Source: Acinetobacter sp. ANC 4204
Lineage (GTDB): Bacteria > Pseudomonadota > Gammaproteobacteria > Pseudomonadales > Moraxellaceae
Reading direction: 5' to 3'
NCBI RefSeq assembly: GCF_002135205.1
Contig: NZ_NEFZ01000005.1
Coordinates: 124,001 to 188,000, forward strand
DNA: 64,000 nucleotides
The first letter of the stretch is position 1; every line of letters starts with the position of its first letter. A model generated the notes under the pieces. It was not told the DNA's origin. It did not search any database and saw only the letters and a list, made by a program, of their open reading frames with translations. Below, piece by piece: positions 27,903 to 37,850 of this stretch. The translations under genes and the position numbers were made by a program.

Positions 27903-28505
27903 TTAAAATTTGTAGCTATAACCAAGCGTATAAATCACTGGGTCGATATCTAACTTAAAGTTTTCAACCACAGTTTCTACTTTTGGGTTTAGGTCTGCAT
28001 AACGAACATCGACAAACACACCCCAGTTTTTCGCATCAGCAGGTTGATAGTTAAAGCCAACTTGCGCCGCATAACCATAATCTTCTTTAACTTTAACTTT
28101 AGTCCCTTCAAGTACACCTGATGTTTCCTCATCCCAAGGAATAAATGCCGTTGCACCTACACCAATATAAGGCGTGAAACCTGTTGAGTTCTTAAAGTTA
28201 TACTTTGCTGTTACTGTTGGGGGTAAATGTTTGAGTTTTACTGCATTTGATCCATTCACTGTAACATCATGGCTAATCGGAGTTGCCAGTAATAGTTCTG
28301 CAGAAATATTGTCATTAAAGAAATATTCAACGGATGGTGTAAACGCCAATTCGCTATCTGCTTCAACAGTTAATGCACCATTGGCAATTTTTGTATCCTG
28401 TGTAGGCGCAATAGCAGAGCCACCGACTTTGACTTGCCATTGACCTGCCATTACAGCAGATGTAGAGAGACCCATTAATGTAATTAGAGCGATTTGCTTT
28501 AACAT
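27903..28505 (-). CDS. ompW: OmpW-family outer-membrane protein
   Basis: From the ATG at 28505 the protein has 200 residues. The signal peptide is MLKQIALITLMGLSTSAVMA. It is followed by an eight-stranded barrel with family landmarks: ELLLATPISHDV, KHLPPTVTAKYNF and TPYIGVGATAF. The C-terminus ends in YSYKF with terminal Phe. OmpW channels are linked to uptake of small hydrophobic molecules and to iron and antibiotic responses in Acinetobacter. An upstream TTG at 28514 is not favoured. AGAGG lies at good distance from the chosen start. Confidence 0.9.
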   Translation of the reverse strand: MLKQIALITLMGLSTSAVMAGQWQVKVGGSAIAPTQDTKIANGALTVEADSELAFTPSVEYFFNDNISAELLLATPISHDVTVNGSNAVKLKHLPPTVTAKYNFKNSTGFTPYIGVGATAFIPWDEETSGVLEGTKVKVKEDYGYAAQVGFNYQPADAKNWGVFVDVRYADLNPKVETVVENFKLDIDPVIYTLGYSYKF

Positions 28506-28823
28506 TTCAAACAACCTCTGTTTGTAAAATAATTAATATAAAAATAAACATTAATTAATCATAAACAAGAGTAAATTTAATATGCAATGACAATAATAAT
28601 GTATTTTATATACATGTTTTAATATTTTGTTTTTATTGTATTTTTATTTTAAATAGACCATTTTAGTTGGTTTTAGAAGAACAATAAAAAATCAAAATAT
28701 ATTGATTTTAAATTCCGACTCATTTAATACGAATTAATATTATAAACCTGATTATTTTAATCTGATTTGATAATAAAAAAGGCGATTCATTAAAATCGCC
28801 CTTTAAAATAATCTGGGTTTAAA
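28506..28823. other. 318-bp AT-rich intergenic region
   Basis: It lies upstream of ompW and downstream of the antiporter gene. It is extremely AT-rich between 28540 and 28770, as often seen at H-NS-bound or promoter regions. Apart from the terminator at 28775-28806 no feature can be assigned. Confidence 0.4.
28775..28806 (-). terminator. Terminator of the antiporter gene
   Basis: GGCGATT / AATCGCC stem with a CATTAA loop; read on the minus strand it is followed by TTTTTTATT. Confidence 0.88.
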
Positions 28824-30236
28824 TTACAACACCATGGCAGCAATCCAACCAAAAATCAGCAATGGAATATTAAAGTGAATAAAGGTCGGCACGACTGTAT
28901 CCCAAATATGATCATGTTGACCATCCACCCCTAGACCCGCAGTCGGCCCCAAAGTGGAGTCTGAGGCTGGAGAACCAGCATCACCAAGTGCTGCTGCGGT
29001 ACCAATCAGCGCTACGGTCGCTAAAGGAGAAAAACCAAACTGGACACACAGCGGTACATAAATCACGGCCAAGACAGGAACACTGGAAAACGATGAACCA
29101 ATCCCGATGGTTACAAATAAGCCAATGAACAGCATGAGGAATGCAGCCAAAGCATGGTTATCCCCAATCACGTGTACTACGCCATTAACCAGTTGGTTAA
29201 TATCACCCGTATGGGTCATCACTGAGGCAAAACCTGCCGCAGAAATCATGATGAAGCCAACCAAAGCCATCATGCGCATGCCTTGTACAAAGACATCATC
29301 CGCTTCTTGCCATTTAAAAATACCCGCCCCAGACAACACCGCAAAACCAACCAAGCCACCTAAAATCATAGAGCCTGAATACAACTGCGCAATGAGGGTT
29401 AGAACAATCGCTAGAAGCGCCATGAAGATGGTTTTCTTTGCAATCACGGGTACATTTTCGGCTTCACGTTTGAGCTCTTCAGCATCTTGAGCCAGATTCA
29501 CTTCACCTGCACGGATCGGTTTATCCAAATCAATCGTGGTCACACGTACCACTTCACGGTCGATATAATGACGCGGTTTACGATAGCTAACGAATACCGC
29601 CACTAGAGTACCAATCACCATCCCCAATACAGGAATGGCCATTCCTACAGGCATCATCCAACGTTCAACATGCAAATTATATGCAGCACCAATCTTGTTG
29701 ATATTGCCCATCAAAATTTGTTCAAGGAAAATCGCACCAAAACCAACGGGCAGGAAAATATAGGTTCCGACCAAGCCTAAAGTCAGTACACAGGCTGCCG
29801 CACGACGGTCTAAGTTCAAGTGATTCATCACTTTTAACAGTGGTGGAACCAATACTGGAATAAATGCGATATGGACTGGAATTAAGTTTTGTGAACAAAT
29901 GGCCGCAACAAGTAAAATCGTCAACAGTAAGTATTTCACCTTACGCGCACGTTGATGTGAAACTTCGACTCCTAATAAACCAATCAATTTATGCGCCAAT
30001 AAATCAGGTAAGCCTGATTTAGACAGCGCCAAAGCAAATGCTCCAAGCACCGCATAGGCTAAAGCCACTTCAGCACCATCACCTAAACCTGCATTAAATG
30101 CGCTTACAGTATCGGATAAACTGAGCCCCGCAACCAATCCACCAATAATTGCTGAAATGACCAAAGTCAAAACAACAGAAACTCGTGCCAGTGACAAAAT
30201 AAACATCACGGCAATCGCAATTACTACTGCATTCAT
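28824..30236 (-). CDS. Na+/H+ antiporter family protein
   Basis: From the ATG at 30236 the protein has 470 residues with about 11-12 membrane helices. It belongs to the NhaC/YuiF-like antiporter group (ion transporter superfamily). Characteristic stretches are the N-terminal VVLTLVISAIIGGLVAGLS, the SQNLIPVHIAFIPVL re-entrant region and LGDAGSPASDSTLGPTAGL. It may also act as an amino acid or histidine permease, as proposed for some relatives. A longer frame to 30281 lacks support. It is a single gene. Confidence 0.8.
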   Translation of the reverse strand: MNAVVIAIAVMFILSLARVSVVLTLVISAIIGGLVAGLSLSDTVSAFNAGLGDGAEVALAYAVLGAFALALSKSGLPDLLAHKLIGLLGVEVSHQRARKVKYLLLTILLVAAICSQNLIPVHIAFIPVLVPPLLKVMNHLNLDRRAAACVLTLGLVGTYIFLPVGFGAIFLEQILMGNINKIGAAYNLHVERWMMPVGMAIPVLGMVIGTLVAVFVSYRKPRHYIDREVVRVTTIDLDKPIRAGEVNLAQDAEELKREAENVPVIAKKTIFMALLAIVLTLIAQLYSGSMILGGLVGFAVLSGAGIFKWQEADDVFVQGMRMMALVGFIMISAAGFASVMTHTGDINQLVNGVVHVIGDNHALAAFLMLFIGLFVTIGIGSSFSSVPVLAVIYVPLCVQFGFSPLATVALIGTAAALGDAGSPASDSTLGPTAGLGVDGQHDHIWDTVVPTFIHFNIPLLIFGWIAAMVL

Positions 30237-30404
30237 GGAAAACTTAAGATGATAAAAAAAACGGTATTTTAGCAGATTCAATTGGTCGAAACTGTAATTT
30301 GCTCAGCTTTATCCAAAGCTATTATATAACCCCAAGGTCTGATTTTTCACTTCGATAGGCTTGTTATCAGTCAGTTTTAGTCCTATAACAAGCCCATGGT
30401 AAAT

Positions 30405-31271
30405 TTATGCTTTACCCACAAATTTGCTAATCAGGCCCGCAATCGTTTTAGGCTGACTCAAGATGGCCCAATGGTTAGCATTCACATTCACCCGTTGGAA
30501 ATTCTCAGCCCACTTCGGCATTTCATCAATTAAAGCAGGGCTCACAAACTGATCTTGCTCCAACACAATCGCTTGTACTGGGCAAATGGCAAAGCGTTCT
30601 CTAGGTTTTGCCAGACGTGGAATGAAGTTAGCTCGATAAAGTGCAACCCCATGTTTACCATCTGCCACAATGTGATGATTCAGTGGTAAGTCTGAACGCC
30701 CCTCTAAACGTGATAAAACTTTACCCCAATGCTCAGGGCTAAAAAACTGCCAAACAGTCGGTGCCAAAAAAGGCAACTGAAAAGCCGCAATGTACCATGA
30801 CTTACTCAACTGCTTCAAAAACTGAGGCTTGTGTTGTTTAAACTGTTCCCGCATCCAAAATGCAGCATGGTCTAAGCATGGACCTGAAATGGTGGTAAAT
30901 GACAGCATACGCTCTCTAAATTTTGGCTCAGTCGCAGACTCCCATGACTGAATCGAACCCCAGTCATGCGCCACCAAATGAAAACTACGTTCTGGAATGA
31001 CACTATTCACCACACGTTCTAAGTCCAATGACAGCTGAGGCAATGCATAAGCACGTGTACGACGGGGAACACTGGACATCCCAGCCCCACGAACGTCATA
31101 AGTGACAATATAAAAATTTTCCACCAGATGCTCAATCACAGGCTCCCAAACCTCTTGATTGTCTGGATAACCATGCACCAAGACCAAGGTAGGATTCTGC
31201 GCATTGCCCCATGTTTTCACATAAAGTCTCTGCTGGTCTGTGGTCTGTACCCAGTAACTTTGCAGCTCCAT
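30405..31271 (-). CDS. Alpha/beta fold hydrolase, epoxide hydrolase-like
   Basis: A 288-residue alpha/beta hydrolase. The oxyanion motif HGYPDNQEVWEP is near residue 34. The nucleophile elbow VAHDWGS has Asp as nucleophile, as in epoxide hydrolases and haloalkane dehalogenases. The catalytic histidine is near the end in NANHWAILSQP. It is divergent from a DUF4442 gene; in many Acinetobacter proteins of this sort the substrate is unknown. Confidence 0.8.
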   Translation of the reverse strand: MELQSYWVQTTDQQRLYVKTWGNAQNPTLVLVHGYPDNQEVWEPVIEHLVENFYIVTYDVRGAGMSSVPRRTRAYALPQLSLDLERVVNSVIPERSFHLVAHDWGSIQSWESATEPKFRERMLSFTTISGPCLDHAAFWMREQFKQHKPQFLKQLSKSWYIAAFQLPFLAPTVWQFFSPEHWGKVLSRLEGRSDLPLNHHIVADGKHGVALYRANFIPRLAKPRERFAICPVQAIVLEQDQFVSPALIDEMPKWAENFQRVNVNANHWAILSQPKTIAGLISKFVGKA

Positions 31272-31387
31272 ATTCAGCTCCTTATTGTTATTGACTATTT
31301 TTTATCCTTCACTGGCAAAACGATCAATGCCAATTGTTTCCATCTTCTCTAGTATGGATAGAAGTTCATCAGATACCATTGACCGAA

Positions 31388-31873
31388 ATGAGCATTTTAA
31401 AAAAATTGGTGACAACACCGATTGTCACAAAATACGTTCTTAACCATTTTGCCCCCTTTAAAGGTGCAGGTATTGAAATTGAGAAGTTTGATCCTAAAAA
31501 CTACCACATCCGAGTCAAAATGCCGCTTACTCGTCAAAACCGCAATATTGTCGGCGTACATTTTGGTGGGAGTTTATATGCGATGGTCGATCCTTTTTAT
31601 ATGACTTTACTGATGTATCATCTTGGGACTAAATATATTGTTTGGGACAAATCAGCCACTATCCAATTTCTCAGCCCAGGGCGTAGTACCGTCTACGCAG
31701 ACTTTCGTCTCGATGCCCAAGAAATTGAAACGATCAAACAACTTGCTGAAAATTATGCCCCTGTCCACCGTATTTATACGCTGAATATTTATGATGATGC
31801 GGGTATTCGAATTGCACAAGTGGAGAAAACCTTATATATCCGTCGTAAAAAACCAAAACCAGCTCAGCAATAA
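31388..31873 (+). CDS. DUF4442 hotdog-fold protein
   Basis: From the ATG at 31388 the protein has 161 residues. It matches the hotdog thioesterase-like DUF4442 family: FAPFKGAGIEIEKFDPKNYHIRVKMPL, then VGVHFGGSLYAMVDPFYM, the helix typical of hotdog folds. It may be an acyl-CoA or acyl-carrier thioesterase, unproven. It is divergent from the alpha/beta hydrolase and followed by a terminator. Confidence 0.75.
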   Translation: MSILKKLVTTPIVTKYVLNHFAPFKGAGIEIEKFDPKNYHIRVKMPLTRQNRNIVGVHFGGSLYAMVDPFYMTLLMYHLGTKYIVWDKSATIQFLSPGRSTVYADFRLDAQEIETIKQLAENYAPVHRIYTLNIYDDAGIRIAQVEKTLYIRRKKPKPAQQ

Positions 31874-31902
31874 AAAAGCACTTCCCAATGAAGTGCCTTT
31901 AT
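31872..31902. terminator. Terminator between DUF4442 gene and glycine-zipper lipoprotein gene
   Basis: AAAGCACTTC / GAAGTGCCTTT stem with a CCAAT loop between converging genes. Confidence 0.85.
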
Positions 31903-31922
31903 ATAGAGCTCTGCTGAAAAGA

Positions 31923-32285
31923 TTATTTACGCTCCTCAATTGCAGCACCTGCGCCACCACCAATCGCGCCACCAATCGCGGCCCCTGTATTGCCACCGAT
32001 TACGCTTTTACCTACAGCAGAACCAATCGCACCACCAACACCACTGTAGGTTGCATTACGGTTTGAGCCACCTTGGGTTTTACTTCCCACCGCTGCGCCT
32101 GCACCACCACCAATCGCAGCACCGACACCACCACCAAGACTATTACCCGCAGCACCACCCACGGCACCGCCTAAAGCAGCTGTACCAATACGCTGCTCAG
32201 AAGGACTCATATTTTCACAGCCTGTGAACATCAGTGTTGATAAAACCAAAGTCGAGACTACACCCATTATTTTTTTCATATTCAA
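31923..32285 (-). CDS. Glycine-zipper outer-membrane lipoprotein
   Basis: A 120-residue protein with a lipoprotein signal and lipobox LMFTGC. Nearly the whole mature part consists of glycine/alanine-zipper repeats (GTAALGGAVGGAAGNSLGGG, GAAIGGAIGGGAGAAI) like those of SlyB, YmgG and 17-kDa surface antigens. Such proteins associate with the outer membrane and support envelope integrity. ATG at 32285 or 32279 could be the start. Confidence 0.8.
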   Translation of the reverse strand: MNMKKIMGVVSTLVLSTLMFTGCENMSPSEQRIGTAALGGAVGGAAGNSLGGGVGAAIGGGAGAAVGSKTQGGSNRNATYSGVGGAIGSAVGKSVIGGNTGAAIGGAIGGGAGAAIEERK

Positions 32286-32534
32286 AACTCCTTTACACTA
32301 TGATCAAAGCATAGTCTTATTTTCTACACAAAATGATCAAATTATGTAATTGCACCCCGTGCATTATTTTCTTTTTTGTAATAATGCAAACCAAGTAAAA
32401 AGACCATTTGATCTATGAAATATCACTTTGTTCATTTGAGATCACCCCGAGTAAATAACTTAAATCTTTTAATTCAAGAAATTGTAGAAAGAATCCTTAA
32501 CTCATTTTAACCTTTGAATTTAAAGGAAAAAAGA

Positions 32535-33386
32535 ATGAAAATACTTGTTACTTCAATATTCCTGTTACTCTGCCTCAATCCTTCTGCACGTGCAGATGTA
32601 CTCAATAGTCAAAGCTCATCTACAGTAAAATCACTCAAAAATGTTGCTTATGGCCATCATGCTAAGCAAATGATGGATGTTTATTTTCCATCTAAGCCTT
32701 TAGCAGATCAAAAAAACGCACCATTAATGGTTATGGTCCATGGCGGTGCTTGGAGCATAGGTGATAAAAATAATACTGTGGTGATCAAAAATAAAGTGGA
32801 TTATTGGGGACAACGAGGTTGGATATTTATTTCAATCAATTATCGCTTAGTTCCTGAGGCGACAGTACAACAACAAACCCAAGATGTCGCAACAGCATTA
32901 ATTTATATTCAAAACCATGCCTCTGATTGGCATGCTGACCCCACACAACTTGTGCTGATGGGACACTCGGCTGGCGCTCATTTAGTGAGCCTACTGAGCA
33001 CACGCCCCTCTTGGTTAATAGCACAACCTCGAGCTTGGCGAACCACCATTGCTTTAGATAGTGCCGCTTACAATATCGAAAAGATCATGCAAACTCGGCA
33101 TGCTCGATTTTATGATCAAGCCTTTGGCACTCAACCCTCAAATTGGAAAGCGCTTTCTCCTGTCTTACAAATTCATCAAAGCTTACCTGCATTTCTTGCT
33201 GTTTGTTCAACAATTCGTCCAGACCAACCCTGTATTCAAGCACAGCAATTCATTCAACAAGCACAAAGCGTTGGTACTCAGGCACAATTACTCGCTATTC
33301 CGCTTTCGCATACTGAAATCAATAACTCTTTAGGAAAAAATTATAAATATACCGAAGCAGTGAATCAATTTATACAAACTCATTAA
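32535..33386 (+). CDS. Exported alpha/beta hydrolase (esterase/lipase-like)
   Basis: From the ATG at 32535, preceded by AAAGGA, the protein has 283 residues. It has a signal peptide (about 1-20, cut after ARA). Motifs of the hormone-sensitive-lipase/kynurenine-formamidase type follow: HGGAWSIGDK, the nucleophile LMGHSAGAHLVSLLS with Ser, and the C-terminal SHTEINNSLG histidine. Likely a periplasmic or secreted carboxylesterase. Substrate unknown. Confidence 0.8.
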   Translation: MKILVTSIFLLLCLNPSARADVLNSQSSSTVKSLKNVAYGHHAKQMMDVYFPSKPLADQKNAPLMVMVHGGAWSIGDKNNTVVIKNKVDYWGQRGWIFISINYRLVPEATVQQQTQDVATALIYIQNHASDWHADPTQLVLMGHSAGAHLVSLLSTRPSWLIAQPRAWRTTIALDSAAYNIEKIMQTRHARFYDQAFGTQPSNWKALSPVLQIHQSLPAFLAVCSTIRPDQPCIQAQQFIQQAQSVGTQAQLLAIPLSHTEINNSLGKNYKYTEAVNQFIQTH

Positions 33387-33452
33387 CTGAATGTGATTAA
33401 TGTAACTCGCTTACTTCAAAAAATAAGCATGGCATTGCTGTTTAGCACGCAT

Positions 33453-33480
33453 AAAAAAGCCACCCGAAGGTGGCTTTTTA
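33453..33480. terminator. Bidirectional terminator, end of the rpoBC operon
   Basis: AAAAAGCCACC / GGTGGCTTTTT with a CGAA tetraloop. It ends the minus-strand rpoC transcript 18 bp after the stop and the convergent esterase gene. Confidence 0.95.
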
Positions 33481-33497
33481 TTCATTTAAAGGGCTAA

Positions 33498-36400
33498 TTA
33501 CAGACCGTTAAACTCATCGCTAAATGCTTGGCTTAATGCTTGATCCACATCAGAGAAGTCGTTTACAAGCTCATGCTCTGCAGCTTCAGCTTCTTGACGA
33601 CGACGCTCTAAGTGATACGCAAGACCCGTACCTGCAGGAATCAAACGACCTACAACCACGTTCTCTTTCAAGCCACGTAAATCATCTTCTTTACCTGTTA
33701 CAGCCGCTTCAGTTAACACGCGAGTGGTTTCCTGGAACGATGCAGCAGAGATAAATGAGTCAGTAGAAAGCGACGCTTTAGTAATACCCATCAATTGACG
33801 TTCAAACTTCGCAGGGAACTTGTTTTGCGCAAGAACAGCTTGGTTCTCTTGCATCACGCGGATGTAATCCACTTGTTCGCCTTTGATGAAGCTTGTATCA
33901 CCGCCATCAGTGATATCAACTTTACGCAACATTTGACGTACGATGACTTCAATGTGCTTGTCGTTGATTTTTACACCTTGCAGACGGTAAACGTCTTGAA
34001 CTTCGTTCACGATGTAGTTGGTTAATGCAACTTCACCTTTCAAACGCAAGATGTCATGCGGGTTTTGTGGACCATCAGAAATGGTTTCACCGCGGTTGAC
34101 ATGCTCACCCTCGAACACGTTAATGGTACGCCATTTAGGAATCAGCTCTTCATAGATCTCAGAACCATCATCTGGAGTAATCACTAAACGGTTCTTACCT
34201 TTAGTCTCTTTACCGAAGCTTACAACACCTGAAATTTCAGCAAGAATTGCATGCTCTTTCGGTTTACGCGCTTCGAACAAGTCAGCTACACGCGGTAGAC
34301 CACCGGTAATGTCACGTGTACGTGAAGTTTCTTGTGGTACACGACCAATAACGTCACCCACACCGATTGTTTCGCCATCACGGACAGAAAGAATCGTGTT
34401 TTGTGGTAGGAAGTAGAACTGCTCACCACCATCCGTCGTATCAAGAACAACCGCAGGACGTAAATCTTTACCAGACGCAGGACGTGCAGTCACAGGTAAG
34501 ATTTCAATCGTCGTCATACCTGTTGCATCATCAGTTTTAGAGGTAACAGTGACGCCATCAGCGATTTGGCTGAAACGTACTTTACCTGCAACTTCTGTTA
34601 CAAGTGGGTGGGTGTGCGGATCCCAAGTCGCTACGATACCGCCTGCTTCTACAGCTTCGCCATCTTTCAACAAGATAGACGCACCGTATGGCAGTTTATA
34701 ACGCTCACGCTCACGGCCTAAATCATCTGCAATACCAATTTCGCCTGAACGAGAAGTCGATACCAAGTGACCTTTAGCATGTTGTACTGTTTTCACATTG
34801 TGGAAACGTACGGTACCTTTGTTACGAACTTGTACGCTGTTTGCAGCAGACGTTCGGCTTGCAGCACCACCTACGTGGAAGGTACGCATTGTTAACTGTG
34901 TACCCGGCTCACCAATCGACTGCGCAGCCATAACACCCACAGACTCACCAGGGTTCACCTGATGACCACGTGCAAGGTCACGACCATAACATTTCGCACA
35001 TACGCCGAATGTAGATTCACACGCAACCACTGAACGTACTTTAACTTCATCGACACCTTGCTCTTCCAAGAAGTTTGCAAGTTTCTCATCAATCAAAGTG
35101 TTACGTGGCAGGATAACGTCGTCAGAACCTGCTTTCTTCACATCTTCAGCAACAACACGGCCCAGTACTCGAGTACCTAAGTTCTCGATCACGTCACCGC
35201 CTTGAATGAACGGAGTCATGACAAGACCGCCCAAAGTACCACAGTCAGGCTCAGTAATAACCAAGTCTTGTGCTACGTCTACAAGACGACGTGTCAAGTA
35301 ACCAGAGTTTGCTGTTTTCAGTGCTGTATCGGCCAAACCTTTACGCGCACCGTGTGTTGAAATGAAGTACTGAAGTACGGTCAAACCTTCACGGAAGTTC
35401 GCTTTAATTGGAGTTTCAATGATCGAACCATCTGGTTTCGCCATCAAACCACGCATACCCGCTAACTGACGAATCTGAGCTGCCGAACCACGGGCACCTG
35501 AGTCAGACATCATATAGATCGAGTTGAATGATTTTTGCTTCTCATCTTCACCCTGTTTGTTTTTAACAGTGGTAAAAGACAAGTTGTCCATCATCGCTTT
35601 CGCTACTTGGTCGTTGGTACGTGCCCAAATATCGACCACTTTGTTGTAACGTTCGCCCGCAGTTACGAAACCTTGTTCGAACTGTTGCTCAATTTCACGA
35701 ACTTCAACTTCCGCTTTTTCAATAATTGAGTACTTCGCAGGTGGAATCACCATGTCTTCCATACCGACCGATACGCCTGAACGTGTCGCTTGACGGAAAC
35801 CCAAGTACATCAATTGGTCCGCAAAGATCACTGTATCTTTAAGACCTAATTTACGGTAGCAAGAGTTAATCAATTTAGAGATGTTTTTCTTGGTCATCTC
35901 AACGTTGATTTGTTGGAAATCCATACCTTCTGGCACAACTTCCCAAAGTAAGCAGCGACCAGGTGTGGTATCCACAACAATGGTTTGCTGTTCACGGTTA
36001 CCATTTTCATCAATCACAGTCTGGTGTACACGTGCTTTTACGCGAGCATGTAAATTGACCTGACCTGTTGCAAGTGCACGGTTCACTTCGTGAGTATCTG
36101 CAAACACCATGCCTTCACCTTTGGCATTGATCGCATCACGCGTGATGTAATACAAGCCTAAGACAACGTCCTGAGACGGTACGATGATTGGCTCACCGTT
36201 CGCTGGAGACAAGATGTTGTTGGTCGACATCATTAACGCACGCGCTTCTAACTGCGCTTCAAGTGTTAATGGTACGTGTACCGCCATTTGGTCACCGTCG
36301 AAGTCGGCGTTAAACGCAGCACAAACGAGCGGGTGAAGACGGATTGCTTTACCTTCAATCAGAATCGGTTCAAATGCTTGAAGACCCAAACGGTGAAGTG

Positions 36401-37697
36401 TAGGCGCACGGTTCAACATCACAGGGTGTTGACGAATCACGTGAGCAAGAACGTCCCAAACTTCTGGCGTTTCGCGCTCAACCATTTTCTTCGCAGCTTT
36501 AATGGTGGTTGCTTGGCCAGATGCTTGTAGTTTCGCGAAAATGAATGGCTTGAAGAGTTCAAGTGCCATTTTCTTCGGAAGACCACATTGGTGCAAACGT
36601 AAAGTAGGACCTACGGTAATGACCGAACGACCTGAATAGTCTACACGCTTACCAAGTAAGTTTTGACGGAAACGACCTTGCTTACCTTTGATCATGTCAG
36701 CCAAAGATTTAAGCGGACGTTTGTTCGAACCTGTGATTGCACGACCACGACGACCGTTGTCTAACAATGCATCGACAGACTCTTGTAACATACGTTTTTC
36801 GTTACGTACGATAATGTCTGGCGCTGCAAGGTCAAGTAGACGCTTCAAACGGTTGTTACGGTTGATCACACGACGGTAAAGGTCATTCAAATCAGAAGTC
36901 GCGAAACGACCACCTTCCAGCGGTACTAACGGACGAAGATCTGGTGGAAGTACTGGAAGTACATTCATCACCATCCATTCTGGCTTGTTGTTTGACTCTT
37001 TAAACGCTTCCATCAACTTCAAACGCTTAGACGCTTTTTTCAGCTTCGTCTCAGACGTTGTGTTTGGAATTTCTTCACGTAAACGTGAAATTTCGTTTTC
37101 AAGATCAATGTCTTTTAACAAGTCTTGAACGGCTTCTGCACCCATTTTCGCAGTGAATTCATCACCGTGTTCTTCTAAAGCATTGAAGTATTCTTCATCG
37201 TTTAAAAGTTGGTATTTCTCAAATGGAGTCATACCTGGGTCAGTAACCACGTAAGATTCGAAATACAATACACGTTCAATATCACGTAAAGTCATGTCTA
37301 ATAATAGACCGATACGACTTGGAAGTGATTTTAAGAACCAAATGTGTGCAACTGGAGACGCCAGCTCGATGTGACCCATACGCTCACGACGAACTTTCGC
37401 AGTTGTTACTTCAACGCCACATTTTTCACAAATGACGCCTTTGTATTTCATACGCTTGTATTTACCACACAAGCATTCGTAATCTTTGACTGGACCAAAA
37501 ATTTTGGCACAGAATAAACCATCACGTTCTGGTTTGAACGTACGATAGTTAATGGTTTCAGGCTTTTTAACTTCACCATGAGACCATGACTTAATCATTT
37601 CTGGTGACGCAAGACCAATACGGATGCGATCAAACTCAACTGGAGCATGACCGTCTGAATCCGTCTTTTTGCGCATGATATCGAGCAAGTCTTTCAA
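33498..37697 (-). CDS. rpoC: RNA polymerase subunit beta'
   Basis: Large catalytic subunit of RNA polymerase, 1399 residues. The N-terminal zinc finger is [20 protein letters not shown]. The clamp and rudder region includes [20 protein letters not shown]. The magnesium-binding active site [12 protein letters not shown] is intact, and a second zinc site lies near CGTLGGLV...[12 protein letters not shown]. The start is a TTG codon at 37697. It is separated from rpoB by 153 bp containing a palindromic repeat element. Confidence 0.98.
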   Translation of the reverse strand: MKDLLDIMRKKTDSDGHAPVEFDRIRIGLASPEMIKSWSHGEVKKPETINYRTFKPERDGLFCAKIFGPVKDYECLCGKYKRMKYKGVICEKCGVEVTTAKVRRERMGHIELASPVAHIWFLKSLPSRIGLLLDMTLRDIERVLYFESYVVTDPGMTPFEKYQLLNDEEYFNALEEHGDEFTAKMGAEAVQDLLKDIDLENEISRLREEIPNTTSETKLKKASKRLKLMEAFKESNNKPEWMVMNVLPVLPPDLRPLVPLEGGRFATSDLNDLYRRVINRNNRLKRLLDLAAPDIIVRNEKRMLQESVDALLDNGRRGRAITGSNKRPLKSLADMIKGKQGRFRQNLLGKRVDYSGRSVITVGPTLRLHQCGLPKKMALELFKPFIFAKLQASGQATTIKAAKKMVERETPEVWDVLAHVIRQHPVMLNRAPTLHRLGLQAFEPILIEGKAIRLHPLVCAAFNADFDGDQMAVHVPLTLEAQLEARALMMSTNNILSPANGEPIIVPSQDVVLGLYYITRDAINAKGEGMVFADTHEVNRALATGQVNLHARVKARVHQTVIDENGNREQQTIVVDTTPGRCLLWEVVPEGMDFQQINVEMTKKNISKLINSCYRKLGLKDTVIFADQLMYLGFRQATRSGVSVGMEDMVIPPAKYSIIEKAEVEVREIEQQFEQGFVTAGERYNKVVDIWARTNDQVAKAMMDNLSFTTVKNKQGEDEKQKSFNSIYMMSDSGARGSAAQIRQLAGMRGLMAKPDGSIIETPIKANFREGLTVLQYFISTHGARKGLADTALKTANSGYLTRRLVDVAQDLVITEPDCGTLGGLVMTPFIQGGDVIENLGTRVLGRVVAEDVKKAGSDDVILPRNTLIDEKLANFLEEQGVDEVKVRSVVACESTFGVCAKCYGRDLARGHQVNPGESVGVMAAQSIGEPGTQLTMRTFHVGGAASRTSAANSVQVRNKGTVRFHNVKTVQHAKGHLVSTSRSGEIGIADDLGRERERYKLPYGASILLKDGEAVEAGGIVATWDPHTHPLVTEVAGKVRFSQIADGVTVTSKTDDATGMTTIEILPVTARPASGKDLRPAVVLDTTDGGEQFYFLPQNTILSVRDGETIGVGDVIGRVPQETSRTRDITGGLPRVADLFEARKPKEHAILAEISGVVSFGKETKGKNRLVITPDDGSEIYEELIPKWRTINVFEGEHVNRGETISDGPQNPHDILRLKGEVALTNYIVNEVQDVYRLQGVKINDKHIEVIVRQMLRKVDITDGGDTSFIKGEQVDYIRVMQENQAVLAQNKFPAKFERQLMGITKASLSTDSFISAASFQETTRVLTEAAVTGKEDDLRGLKENVVVGRLIPAGTGLAYHLERRRQEAEAAEHELVNDFSDVDQALSQAFSDEFNGL

Positions 37698-37711
37698 TTT
37701 TTTTCTCCGTG

Positions 37712-37735
37712 TGTTGGGGAGCTACGCTCTCCCAA
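37712..37735 (-). promoter_or_regulatory. Hairpin just upstream of rpoC
   Basis: GTTGGGGAGC and GCTCTCCCAAC pair with one bulge around TAC, within 40 bp of the rpoC start. It could shape translation of rpoC or mark an RNA cleavage site; the function is inferred from position only. Confidence 0.4.
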
Positions 37736-37777
37736 CTGGGTCACAAATATTGTTTTTACTGAAATTTGGGAATATCT

Positions 37778-37848
37778 AATCCCCCTAAATCCCCCTTTAT
37801 AAAGGGGGACTTGCTCCCCTCTTTAATAAAGAGGGGCTGGGGGAGATT
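37778..37848. repeat. Palindromic REP/MITE-like element between rpoB and rpoC
   Basis: A 71-bp element made of two hairpins (CCCCCTTTA/TAAAGGGGG and CCCCTCTTTA/TAAAGAGGGG) enclosed by ends that nearly pair (AATCCCCC and GGGGGAGATT). It begins 2 bp after the rpoB stop codon. CCCCC/GGGGG-rich palindromes of this form recur in Acinetobacter genomes. Here it is transcribed inside the most essential operon of the window. Confidence 0.7.
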
Positions 37849-37850
37849 TC

